Origin: CAIWHR01 sp963734085 | Lineage (GTDB): Bacteria; Pseudomonadota; Gammaproteobacteria; Burkholderiales; Casimicrobiaceae | Assembly (NCBI GenBank): GCA_963734085.1 | Contig: CAVTFT010000019.1 | Coordinates: 124,001 to 188,000, forward strand | DNA: 64,000 bases | Reading direction: 5' to 3' | In this document: positions 23,166-30,513 of the stretch, piece by piece | Position numbering within the stretch: the stretch's first letter is position 1 | How the letters are laid out: each line of letters opens with the position of its first letter | Made by a program: the position numbers and the translations under genes | Notes under the pieces: model-generated | Seen by the model: the letters and a program-made list of their open reading frames with translations, nothing else | Databases searched by the model: none | What the model was told of the DNA's origin: nothing

Positions 23166-24602
23166 ATGGCCAAGCCCGAATTCGACATCGTCGTGATCGG
23201 CGGCGGCTCCGGCGGGCTCACCGTCGCTGCGGGCGGTGCCGCGCTTGGTGCAAAAGTCGCGCTCGTCGAGAAGGGGAAGCTCGGCGGCGACTGCCTGTGG
23301 TACGGTTGCGTGCCGTCGAAAACGCTGCTCAAATCCGCGCGCGTCGCCTGGCAGATGCGCCACGCGGACCGCTGGTCGCTCACGCCCTCCGACCCGCATC
23401 CCGATCTCGGCCGCGTGATGGAGCGCGTGCGCGAGGTCATCCGCGGAATCGAGCCCAACGACAGCCCGGAGCGCTTCCGCGCGCTCGGGGTCGACGTCAT
23501 CCTCGGCGCGGGCACGTTCGTGGCGCCCGACGCCGTCGACGTCGGTGGCCGCCGTCTGACCGCGCGCACGTTCGTCATCGCGACCGGATCGCGGCCGACG
23601 GTGCCGAAGCTTCCCGGCATCGAGACGACACCGTATCTCACCAACGAAACGGTGTTCGACCTGCGTGAGCCGGTGCCGGCGCTGATCGTCATCGGCGCCG
23701 GCCCGATCGGCAGCGAACTGGCACAGGCGTTCCGGCGCCTCGGCAGCGAAGTCACCGTCGTCGATGTCGCCGCGCAGATCCTGCCGCGCGAAGATCCCGA
23801 TCTCGCGTCCGTCGTGATGAACGCACTCAAGGCCGAAGGCATACGCTTTTTTCTGGGCGCGGCGATTCTCGGTTTCGAGGGCCGCACGGGCGACGTGCGC
23901 GTGACGGTGCGCACGGCGGACGGCGTGCCGAAAGTACTCACCGGGACGCACCTGCTGCTCGCCGCGGGACGAACCCCCAATATCGACCATCTCGGCCTCG
24001 ATCTCGCGGGCGTCCGCGCCGAAGATGGCCGGGTCGTCTTCGTCGAAGGATTGCGCACGACCAACCGCTCGGTCTACGTCGTCGGCGATGCCGCCGGAGG
24101 CCACCTGTTCACGCACGTCGCCGAGCATCACGCCGGCATCGTCCTGCGCAATGCGCTGTTCCGGATGAAGTGGGCCGAGCCTTCGACGGTCGTTCCGTGG
24201 TGCACGTTCACCGATCCCGAGCTCGCGCGCGTGGGCTTGTCCGAAACGGAAGCGAAGCGCAGCGGCAGCGCCTACAAGGTCTATCGGTTTGCCTTCGCCG
24301 ATATCGACCGCGCGCGCGCCGAAGGTGAGACGCAAGGCGAAGCCAAGCTCATTGCCGATCGCCGCGGCAAGCTCAAAGGTGCGGCAATCGCAGGCTCGCA
24401 AGCGGGCGAGCTGATCGCCGAGTTCGCGCTCGCGCTTTCGCACGGCATGCGCGCGAGCGATCTCTCCTCGGTCATCCACGCCTATCCGACGCTCGCGCAG
24501 ATCAACCGCCGCGTCGCCGATCTCAGGATGAAAGAAAGGCTGACGCCGGCGTCGAGACGATGGCTGCAGCGGCTTTTCGGATTGCGAGGGGCGCCCTCGT
24601 GA
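23166..24602 (+). CDS. Mercuric-reductase-like FAD/NAD(P) disulfide oxidoreductase
   Basis: 478 residues of the class I pyridine nucleotide-disulfide family. FAD motif VVIGGGSGGLTVAAGGAALG; redox pair GGDCLWYGCVPSKTLL (C-x4-C at about 43-48); NAD(P) motif VIGAGPIGSELAQAFRRLG; FAD-contact VYVVGDAAGG; C-terminal dimer domain with the active His in VIHAYPTLAQ. No N-terminal heavy-metal domain. Its stop overlaps the start of a TVP38 membrane protein (GTGA), and ArsS and transferase genes follow. This set occurs together in other genomes around the rSAM/selenodomain (ArsS) protein. The physiological acceptor is unknown; mercury or dihydrolipoamide activity should not be assumed. Confidence 0.85.
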   Translation: MAKPEFDIVVIGGGSGGLTVAAGGAALGAKVALVEKGKLGGDCLWYGCVPSKTLLKSARVAWQMRHADRWSLTPSDPHPDLGRVMERVREVIRGIEPNDSPERFRALGVDVILGAGTFVAPDAVDVGGRRLTARTFVIATGSRPTVPKLPGIETTPYLTNETVFDLREPVPALIVIGAGPIGSELAQAFRRLGSEVTVVDVAAQILPREDPDLASVVMNALKAEGIRFFLGAAILGFEGRTGDVRVTVRTADGVPKVLTGTHLLLAAGRTPNIDHLGLDLAGVRAEDGRVVFVEGLRTTNRSVYVVGDAAGGHLFTHVAEHHAGIVLRNALFRMKWAEPSTVVPWCTFTDPELARVGLSETEAKRSGSAYKVYRFAFADIDRARAEGETQGEAKLIADRRGKLKGAAIAGSQAGELIAEFALALSHGMRASDLSSVIHAYPTLAQINRRVADLRMKERLTPASRRWLQRLFGLRGAPS

Positions 24603-25402
24603 CCGCGACGCGGGCATCGACTCACCGGCGCGCCTGGATGAAGGTGGCGCTCGCGCTCGTCTTCGTCGCCGTCATCGTCGCGTTCTTCGCGTTCGACCTG
24701 AGCCGCTATCTCAGCCTCGACGCGTTGAAGGCGAATCGCGCCGCTCTGCTCGCATTCACCGCGGAGCATTACGAAACTGCGCTGGTCGTCGCCTTCGTCG
24801 GTTACGCAAGCGCGGTCGCGTTCAGCCTGCCGATCGCAACCGTGATGTCGCTCGCGATCGGCTTCCTGTTCGGACGATTGATCGGCACCACGCTGGTCGT
24901 GAGTGCGGCAACCGTCGGTGCAACGCTGGTCTTCCTTGCAGCGCGTTATCTCTTCGCCGACGCCGCGCGGCGCAAGCTGCGTGCTCTGGGTGAGCGTATC
25001 AATGCGGGGTTCTCGGCCAATGCGTTCAGCTATCTGTTGTTCCTGCGTCTGGTGCCGTTGTTTCCGTTCTTTCTCGTCAATCTCGCGCCCGCATTCACGA
25101 CGATCCGCGTGCGCACGTACGCACTGGCGACGTTCATCGGGATCATCCCGGGCGCGTTCGTCTACGTGAATCTCGGCCGGACGCTGTCGCGCATCGAGTC
25201 CACGAAGGAGTTGGTCGGCGGCGAGACGCTAGGCGGGCTGGCGCTTCTCGGCGTTTTTGCGCTGATCCCGGTCGTCGTGCGCAAATGGAAGGCGCGGTCG
25301 GCGAGCGAGCGCGGCGGGCGAGGCCGCAAGGCCGAGCCAGGGCCCGAAGGGCGCGTCGCGGCGCAACCGAGCACGCCCGACCACCGGGCCCACCCCAGTT
25401 AA
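24599..25402 (+). CDS. TVP38/TMEM64 (DedA-like) membrane protein
   Basis: 267 residues with a VTT/SNARE-associated domain. Hydrophobic segments: VALALVFVAVIVAFFAFDL, ALVVAFVGYASAVAFSLPIA, LIGTTLVVSAATVGATLVFL, YLLFLRLVPLFPFFLVNLAP, LATFIGIIPGAFVYVNLG. The re-entrant conserved stretch SLAIGFLFGRLIG and FLRLVPLFPFFLVN are typical. Such proteins are lipid scramblase- or transporter-like. GTG at 24599 overlaps the stop of the oxidoreductase gene by the sequence GTGA, indicating translational coupling; a longer frame starting at 24560 is less likely. The last 35 residues are Arg/Gly-rich and cytosolic. Confidence 0.85.
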   Translation: MTATRASTHRRAWMKVALALVFVAVIVAFFAFDLSRYLSLDALKANRAALLAFTAEHYETALVVAFVGYASAVAFSLPIATVMSLAIGFLFGRLIGTTLVVSAATVGATLVFLAARYLFADAARRKLRALGERINAGFSANAFSYLLFLRLVPLFPFFLVNLAPAFTTIRVRTYALATFIGIIPGAFVYVNLGRTLSRIESTKELVGGETLGGLALLGVFALIPVVVRKWKARSASERGGRGRKAEPGPEGRVAAQPSTPDHRAHPS

Positions 25403-25452
25403 GATTACGGCGCCCGCGCGTCTCAGCCGCCATCCTGAGTTGTCGAGGCCCC

Positions 25453-26415
25453 ATGCACGCTACGCTGCCGCTGCTTGCAACGACCGATTTCCCGCCGATT
25501 GCTCGCGGCAAACTCGATACCTTGCAGGTCAACCTCGGTTACCGGTGCAATCAGGCGTGCTTCCACTGTCACGTCAACGCGAGCCCGGACCGCAAGGAGA
25601 TGATGGCCCGCGAAACGATCGATGCCGTCCTGGCGGTGCTGCGCACCCGATCGCTCGGAACCCTCGACGTCACCGGCGGCGCGCCGGAGCTCCATCCGGA
25701 CTTTCGCCATCTCGTCCACGAAGCCCGCGCACTCGGCCTGCGGGTCATCGACCGGTGCAACCTGACGATCCTGAACGAACCCGGTTTCGAGGATCTGGCC
25801 TCGTTTCTGGCGGCGGAGCGCGTCGAAATCGTCGCGTCGCTGCCCTGTTACTCGAAGGACAACGTCGATCGGCAGCGCGGCGAGAATGTGTTCGAGTCCT
25901 CGATTCTCGCCTTGCGAAAGTTGAATGCGCTGGGCTATGGCGGCGACGACGCGGGGCTCGTTCTGAACCTCGTCTACAACCCCCAGGGCCCGGCGCTCCC
26001 CCCCGCGCAGCATACGCTCGCGGCCGCCTACAAGCGCGAGCTGGCAACGCATTTCGGCGTCGTGTTCAATGCGCTCTACACGCTCGCCAACATGCCGATC
26101 AACCGGTTCGGGTCCATGCTCGTCTCGCAAGGAAAATTTGCCGCTTACATGCAGCTGTTGCGCTCGGCTCACAATCCGGCGAACCTCGACGGCGTCATGT
26201 GCCGGTCGCTCGTCAGCGTCGACTGGCAGGGCTATCTCTACGACTGCGACTTCAACCAGATGCTGGGCATTCCCCTCGTGATCGCCGGCAGGCCGCGCCG
26301 GCACGTCTCGGAGCTCGCACACCTGGCGCTCGACGGGCTCCCGATCGCCGTCGCTGACCATTGCTACGGCTGCACGGCGGGTCAGGGATCGAGCTGCGGC
26401 GGCGCGCTCGGCTGA
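25453..26415 (+). CDS. arsS: Radical SAM/Cys-rich protein, ArsS-like
   Basis: 320 residues. The radical-SAM 4Fe-4S ligands are Cys32, Cys36 and Cys39 in YRCNQACFHCH, with GGAPELHPDF following as the SAM-binding strand. The C-terminal third is the DUF3641 / selenodomain-type region, with CDFNQMLGIPL and a terminal Cys cluster CYGCTAGQGSSCGG. This architecture defines the rSAM/selenodomain family that includes ArsS, which makes 5'-deoxyadenosyl arsenosugar precursors. In some relatives one of the C-terminal Cys is selenocysteine; here all are Cys codons. ArsM is not in the window. It sits between the TVP38 gene and the transferase fusion, all in one direction. Confidence 0.85.
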   Translation: MHATLPLLATTDFPPIARGKLDTLQVNLGYRCNQACFHCHVNASPDRKEMMARETIDAVLAVLRTRSLGTLDVTGGAPELHPDFRHLVHEARALGLRVIDRCNLTILNEPGFEDLASFLAAERVEIVASLPCYSKDNVDRQRGENVFESSILALRKLNALGYGGDDAGLVLNLVYNPQGPALPPAQHTLAAAYKRELATHFGVVFNALYTLANMPINRFGSMLVSQGKFAAYMQLLRSAHNPANLDGVMCRSLVSVDWQGYLYDCDFNQMLGIPLVIAGRPRRHVSELAHLALDGLPIAVADHCYGCTAGQGSSCGGALG

Positions 26416-26430
26416 GCGCGTTTCATCCGT

Positions 26431-27774
26431 ATGCGTATCTCGATCATCATTCCGGCACTGGATGAGGCGCAGCGGATCGCGGCGACGCTCGTGCCGCTGC
26501 AGCCCCTCCGCGCGCTGGGACACGAAGTCATCGTCGTCGACGGCGGCAGCCGGGATGCGACCATCGATCGCGCGCGACCTCTTTCCGACCACGTCCTCAC
26601 GGCCGCGCGCGGGCGCGCCCGTCAGATGAACGCCGGCGCCGCGATCGCCGCCGGCGACGTGCTGCTGTTCCTGCACGCGGATTCGATCGTTGCGCCCGAG
26701 GGAATTCACGCAATGCTCCGCGTGCTCGTCCACGGCGATCGCCGCTGGGGCCGCTTCGACGTCGCGATCGCGGGCCGCTCGCCTGCGCTGAAGCTCGTCG
26801 CCGCATTGATGAACGCACGGTCTCGGCTGACCGGAATCGTCACCGGGGATCAGGGAGTTTTTATCGAGCGCGAGCTTTTCGCCGCGGTAGGAGGGTACCC
26901 CGATCTGCCGCTGATGGAGGATATCGCGCTGTCGGCACGTCTGAAGCGTGCCGCCGGCCCACCCGCTCGAATCGCGCCCCGGATCATCACGTCGGGTCGC
27001 CGCTGGGAACGCAGCGGGCCGTGGCGGACGATCTTCACGATGTGGTGGCTTCGCTTTGGCTACTGGCGCGGCACGGATCCGCATCGCCTTGCAGACGCCT
27101 ACGCCATCATCGCCGATTTCGATCACCCCTTCGGCGCGCCGACGTTGGTCGTCTTCGCGAAGGACCCGGTTCCGGGCGCCGTCAAGACGAGGCTCGCGCA
27201 CGCACTGGGGTTCGAACGCGCCGCATCGGTGCATCGGCAGCTCGCCGAGCGAACGCTCGCAATGGCAACGGCCGCACGCGCGTCCGGCATCGTTGGCCGC
27301 GTCGTGCTGTGCTGCGCACCGGATGCGCAGCGCCCCGCGTTTGCGGAATGGCGCGATCGCTATGATGTCGTGCTCGCGACGCAAAGCGGCGACGATCTCG
27401 GCGCGCGGATGCGCCACGCGCTCGAAGCGGAGCTCGCCCGCGGCGTGCCCGCGCTGCTGATCGGCACAGACTGTCCGGCACTCGACGCCGAGCGCCTCGC
27501 GCAGGCTGCGGCCACGCTCGCCGATCATGACGCGGTGTTCGTCCCCGCGGAAGACGGCGGCTACGTCCTCGTCGGGCTCGCGCGACCGCTCGACGCCTTC
27601 AGCGGCATCGCGTGGGGGACGGCCAGCGTAATGGCGGCGACGCGGGCGAACCTCGTCGCCGCTCGCGCCACGTGGCGCGAACTTCCCCCGCTGTGGGACA
27701 TCGACCTCCCGAGCGACCTCGCGCGCTGGGAGATGCTCGAAGCGCAGCGCGCTGCAGCGCCTTCGAGCGCTTAG
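26431..27774 (+). CDS. Fused rSAM-associated glycosyltransferases (TIGR04283 + TIGR04282 types)
   Basis: 447 residues, two enzymes in one chain. Residues 1-225 are a GT2-type transferase (ISIIIPALDEAQRIAATL, VIVVDGGSRDATID, LLFLHADSIV with the DxD-like HAD, TGDQGVFIERELF). Residues 230-430 are a DUF2064 nucleotidyl/glycosyl transferase-like domain (VVFAKDPVPGAVKTRLAHAL, LLIGTDCPALDAERLAQAA, AEDGGYVLVGL). These normally are two separate genes next to rSAM/selenodomain proteins. Here they follow arsS by 15 bases and are fused with almost no linker. A role in attaching a sugar or head group to the product of the ArsS pathway is inferred. Confidence 0.85.
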   Translation: MRISIIIPALDEAQRIAATLVPLQPLRALGHEVIVVDGGSRDATIDRARPLSDHVLTAARGRARQMNAGAAIAAGDVLLFLHADSIVAPEGIHAMLRVLVHGDRRWGRFDVAIAGRSPALKLVAALMNARSRLTGIVTGDQGVFIERELFAAVGGYPDLPLMEDIALSARLKRAAGPPARIAPRIITSGRRWERSGPWRTIFTMWWLRFGYWRGTDPHRLADAYAIIADFDHPFGAPTLVVFAKDPVPGAVKTRLAHALGFERAASVHRQLAERTLAMATAARASGIVGRVVLCCAPDAQRPAFAEWRDRYDVVLATQSGDDLGARMRHALEAELARGVPALLIGTDCPALDAERLAQAAATLADHDAVFVPAEDGGYVLVGLARPLDAFSGIAWGTASVMAATRANLVAARATWRELPPLWDIDLPSDLARWEMLEAQRAAAPSSA

Positions 27775-27840
27775 GCTGTCGCAGCTTCGGCGCTGCAGGC
27801 CAGGCGTTGGGCGCGCATCGCAGCCGCGGTGCGATTCTCC

Positions 27841-28000
27841 ACGCCAGGTTCACGTAGATGTGCTCGAGGTGGTTCTGCACCGTGCGGAAGCTCGTGCCAA
27901 GAATGCTTGCAACTGGAAGATGCGCGCCCGCTATTTCCTTCGCGTAGTTGGGAAGATAGCTCTTGGCCAGCAGTCCCAACACTGTAAGCCGCAGCGCCAT
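27841..28000 (-). pseudogene. Remnant of a LuxR-type helix-turn-helix domain
   Basis: Read from ATG 28000 on the minus strand: RLTVLGLLAKSYLPNYAKEI, then TSFRTVQNHLEHIYVNL. The spacing of LT..VL.LLA, KEIA and TVQNHLEHIY..L is that of a LuxR-family DNA-binding domain, with an insertion between the helices and no N-terminal domain. The reading frame has no stop until it runs antisense into the transferase gene. It probably is the remains of a regulator whose main part was lost. Its ATG overlaps the mobB stop (TGATG). Confidence 0.45.
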
Positions 28001-28503
28001 CATGCGTGATGGCTGAGCCCCATCGCCATGCAAAGATGGTCCACAAGCCCCGCGACATCATCGACTCGGAAGGACGGCAATGGCGCTTCGATAGGCTCGT
28101 CGGACACGAGTGCCACGATGTGCTTGTTCCTGGGAAACCGGCATTCGCGCCCGCTCGATGGCACGCAGACCTCGACAGTCGGAATGGTAGCCGTCTTGAA
28201 CCCTTCCACGATTACCACGTCTGCAGGTGCAAGGCGCGCGAGCAACGAGTCGAGCGATGGATCCGGGTCCGCGCCGAACTCGCGCATCAACACGAGGCGC
28301 TTGTCACCGACTAGCATGACCTCGCGACAGCCGGCCTCGCGCCGCGCGTAGGAGGTCTTCCCGGGCTGATCCAGGTCGAAGCCGTCTGGTACGCGCTTGA
28401 TCGACGAAACCGACCATCCTTCGAAACGGAAGGCAAGAATCAGGTCCTCGACGAACCTGCTCTTGCCTAGTGCCGATACCCCAATCAGCCCAATGGCCTT
28501 CAT
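28000..28503 (-). CDS. mobB: MobB-like molybdopterin/tungstopterin nucleotide cofactor protein
   Basis: 167 residues. A P-loop opens the protein: IGLIGVSALGKSRFVEDLI (GxxxxGKS). Further MobB features are VSSIKRVPDGFDLDQPGKTS and LAPADVVIVEGFKTATIPTVEV. MobB binds GTP and aids conversion of the pterin cofactor to its nucleotide form. It is the last gene of the AOR operon, which points to maturation of the tungsten enzyme. Its ATG overlaps an in-frame stop (ATGA) of the upstream reading frame that continues the 97-residue ORF past an amber codon. The P-loop is slightly atypical (SALGKS instead of SGSGKT). Confidence 0.8.
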   Translation of the reverse strand: MKAIGLIGVSALGKSRFVEDLILAFRFEGWSVSSIKRVPDGFDLDQPGKTSYARREAGCREVMLVGDKRLVLMREFGADPDPSLDSLLARLAPADVVIVEGFKTATIPTVEVCVPSSGRECRFPRNKHIVALVSDEPIEAPLPSFRVDDVAGLVDHLCMAMGLSHHA

Positions 28504-28577
28504 AAGATGAGATGCTGCAGGATAATGCCGAGAATCAGGAGAGCCGCGGCCACGCTAGGGCAGATGAAGACGTGAGG

Positions 28578-28871
28578 CTAGCCGCCGCCGCGCCTAGTGT
28601 ACAGGTCGAAATGGGCGAGGAAGCCGTCGCGTCCCAGTTCGTCTAGGCCGCGGAAACAGAAGGTGACGCCAAGCACGGGCAGTGCAATCAGGCCTAATCG
28701 CCTCGGTGGCTTCTCTTCCAAAGAGATCTGAACGCAGCCACCATTGGTCATGACCGTCACCACCTCCCCATCGATCTGGAATGGGGCCCGACGAATCGCG
28801 CCGGGCAGCCACGATATGAATTCGGCGCGCGTACAGCCCATATCACGATGCAGATGAAACACGTCCGGCAT
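28578..28871 (-). CDS. Hypothetical protein of the AOR operon
   Basis: 97 residues, not recognised. Opens MPDVFHLHRDMGCTRAEFIS; the middle has EVVTVMTNGGCVQISLEEK; the end is HFDLYTRRGGG. It is not secreted and has no clear domain. It starts six bases after the stop of the MoaD-like gene. Beyond its TAG the same frame stays open for 25 codons, encoding a hydrophobic stretch (VAAALLILGIILQHLIL) and stopping with TGA inside the mobB start. The original protein may therefore have been 123 residues with a C-terminal membrane anchor, and the amber codon a nonsense mutation. A role with the tungsten enzyme is inferred from position only. Confidence 0.6.
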   Translation of the reverse strand: MPDVFHLHRDMGCTRAEFISWLPGAIRRAPFQIDGEVVTVMTNGGCVQISLEEKPPRRLGLIALPVLGVTFCFRGLDELGRDGFLAHFDLYTRRGGG

Positions 28872-28877
28872 GTCCGT

Positions 28878-29144
28878 CTAGCCGCCTGCGATGGGGGGCC
28901 ACACGGCCAATTCGTCTCCCAAGTGCAACAACCGGGTAGCCCGCGCATCCCGTGGGATGAAGACGCCATTCACCAACACGAGGTGGGCCATCGCAGGGGG
29001 CAAATTGAATTGTTCGATCACTGCCTGCACCGTCGCCGCTTCGGCGACGTCAACCGCAAGCTGGTTATACACGCGCGTCTTGCCGTTGAGCTCGTGGGGG
29101 AGGTAGTCGCCCAGCGTGGCGAATAGCTTGAGGATGATCTCCAC
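28878..29144 (-). CDS. MoaD/ThiS family sulfur carrier
   Basis: 88 residues with the ubiquitin-like fold of MoaD/ThiS: strand 1 VEIILKLFATLGDYLP, the helix ATVQAVIEQFNLP, and the C-terminal tail HLGDELAVWPPIAGG. The terminal Gly-Gly is where adenylation and thiocarboxylation occur. Within the AOR operon it most likely donates sulfur for the tungstopterin dithiolene. The start is GTG at 29144 with GGAG about nine bases upstream. The FAD subunit gene ends 23 bases before it. Confidence 0.8.
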   Translation of the reverse strand: MEIILKLFATLGDYLPHELNGKTRVYNQLAVDVAEAATVQAVIEQFNLPPAMAHLVLVNGVFIPRDARATRLLHLGDELAVWPPIAGG

Positions 29145-29167
29145 AGCCCGGCTCCGCGTGTCGGTCC

Positions 29168-30430
29168 TCAGGCGACGGTCAATCCCCGTGCATGCTGCGC
29201 TTGCGCGCTGGAAAGATACGCCTGTGGAAGCTGCAACGGGTCGCGCAGCAGATGATCCTTCCACGCGCCGAGCTTGGTGCGCGATTGGGTAAGCCCACGC
29301 AGAATACCGACATGCTCGGTTAGACCAATCGTATTTGAACCGACCAGAACATCTCCATCGAACTCCAGACGAATGTACCGGAAGTTGGCGTCGTCGGTTA
29401 ACTCGGCGTGTTCGCCACCGGGCACCCCTTCCCATCGTCCGAAGGAAGTCGATATGAGCCCCAGCGTATCGAGCACGTTGATCTGCGTGACGCCACGCAA
29501 CTGGGTTCGTTTCCCGGCCATGTTCATTCCGGCGATATATGCCTGATCGGCAGCGTTCGGCTGAATGGCACTGACGATCGTCTTGCCGGTAACCGCATCG
29601 AACGCTTCGGCGCAATCACCCGCTGCGTAGACTCCTTCGATGTTGGTCTGCAAGCGTTCGTCGGTCAGAACGCCCTGAAGACACAGGATGCCGGAGTTCT
29701 CGAGAAATCCGATATTCGGTTGGACCCCCGTCGCGGATATGACCAGATCCGCCGGCACCTGCTTGCCGTTGGACAGCCGGACGGTAAGGGGTGCACCGGG
29801 GTGGATGGCTTCCACTCGTGTCGATGTGTAGACGGTTATTCCCTTCTTCTCGACCCAGCGTTTGATCATGCCGCCGGCCCCTTCGCCCATCATGCGTGGC
29901 ACCATGCGATCGCCCATTTCCACGACGGTAAGGTCCACGCGGCGAGCAGCGATGGCTTCCATGATGATGCAGCCGATGAAACCCGCTCCCATCTGCAGCA
30001 CGCGTGCTCCGGGTTTGGCAAGCGCCATGATCTTTCGCGCATCGGCGAGCGTCCAGCAAGGATGCACGCCGGGTAGGTCCATGCCGCGGATCGGCGGGCG
30101 AATGGGGGTCGCACCCGTTGCGATCAGCAGGCGATCGAACGGAAGAACCGTCCTGTCATCGAGCTGCACGTGATGCGCGTCCACGTCGACCGCGCGCGCC
30201 CGCCCTGCAAGCATCTGAAGGCGTTGCTGCGCGAAATGCTCCTTGTCTTTGCGCAGATAAGTCCCTTCCTCGCCGATGTCGCCCATCAGCAGGTACGGGA
30301 TCGCCATGCGCGAATAGGGCGGTTCGGGCTCGTCGCCGACGATCACGATGTCGTCTTCGGGTCGCTGCTTGCGAATCGTTTCGGCCGCAATGACACCAGC
30401 GGGTCCGTTACCGAGAATGACGTGTTTCAC
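29168..30430 (-). CDS. FAD/NAD(P)-dependent oxidoreductase subunit of AOR (AorC-like)
   Basis: 420 residues, nitrite-reductase-type FAD domain without extra clusters. FAD motif VILGNGPAGVIAAETIRKQR; NAD motif VLQMGAGFIGCIIMEAIAAR; FAD-contact GVYAAGDCAEAFD. No redox-active Cys pair after the first motif. In AorABC-type enzymes such a subunit transfers electrons between the iron-sulfur chain and NAD(H). The start is GTG at 30430, behind GGAGAGA. A stem-loop with a T-run (30449-30476) lies between aorB and this gene, so expression may be lowered relative to aorAB. A paralogue with the same fold lies upstream of the operon at 33526-34767. Confidence 0.8.
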   Translation of the reverse strand: MKHVILGNGPAGVIAAETIRKQRPEDDIVIVGDEPEPPYSRMAIPYLLMGDIGEEGTYLRKDKEHFAQQRLQMLAGRARAVDVDAHHVQLDDRTVLPFDRLLIATGATPIRPPIRGMDLPGVHPCWTLADARKIMALAKPGARVLQMGAGFIGCIIMEAIAARRVDLTVVEMGDRMVPRMMGEGAGGMIKRWVEKKGITVYTSTRVEAIHPGAPLTVRLSNGKQVPADLVISATGVQPNIGFLENSGILCLQGVLTDERLQTNIEGVYAAGDCAEAFDAVTGKTIVSAIQPNAADQAYIAGMNMAGKRTQLRGVTQINVLDTLGLISTSFGRWEGVPGGEHAELTDDANFRYIRLEFDGDVLVGSNTIGLTEHVGILRGLTQSRTKLGAWKDHLLRDPLQLPQAYLSSAQAQHARGLTVA

Positions 30431-30448
30431 GGGGCTCTCTCCACCAGC

Positions 30449-30476
30449 AAAAAGGGCGGTCCGCCAGGAACCGCCC
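30449..30476 (-). terminator. Stem-loop with T-run between aorB and the FAD gene
   Basis: On the minus strand GGGCGGT, a nine-base loop, ACCGCCC, then TTTTT (plus-strand 30449-30476). It has the form of an intrinsic terminator but sits inside the apparent operon, 37 bases after the aorB stop, and could set subunit ratios. Confidence 0.65.
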
Positions 30477-30513
30477 AAGTCCCAACATTCGCGACGCTGC
30501 GCTTAAAGTCGGC

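Noticed and set aside
25453..26415. Selenocysteine in the ArsS-like protein
   Set aside because: All Cys positions of the C-terminal cluster use Cys codons and there is no in-frame TGA before the real stop.
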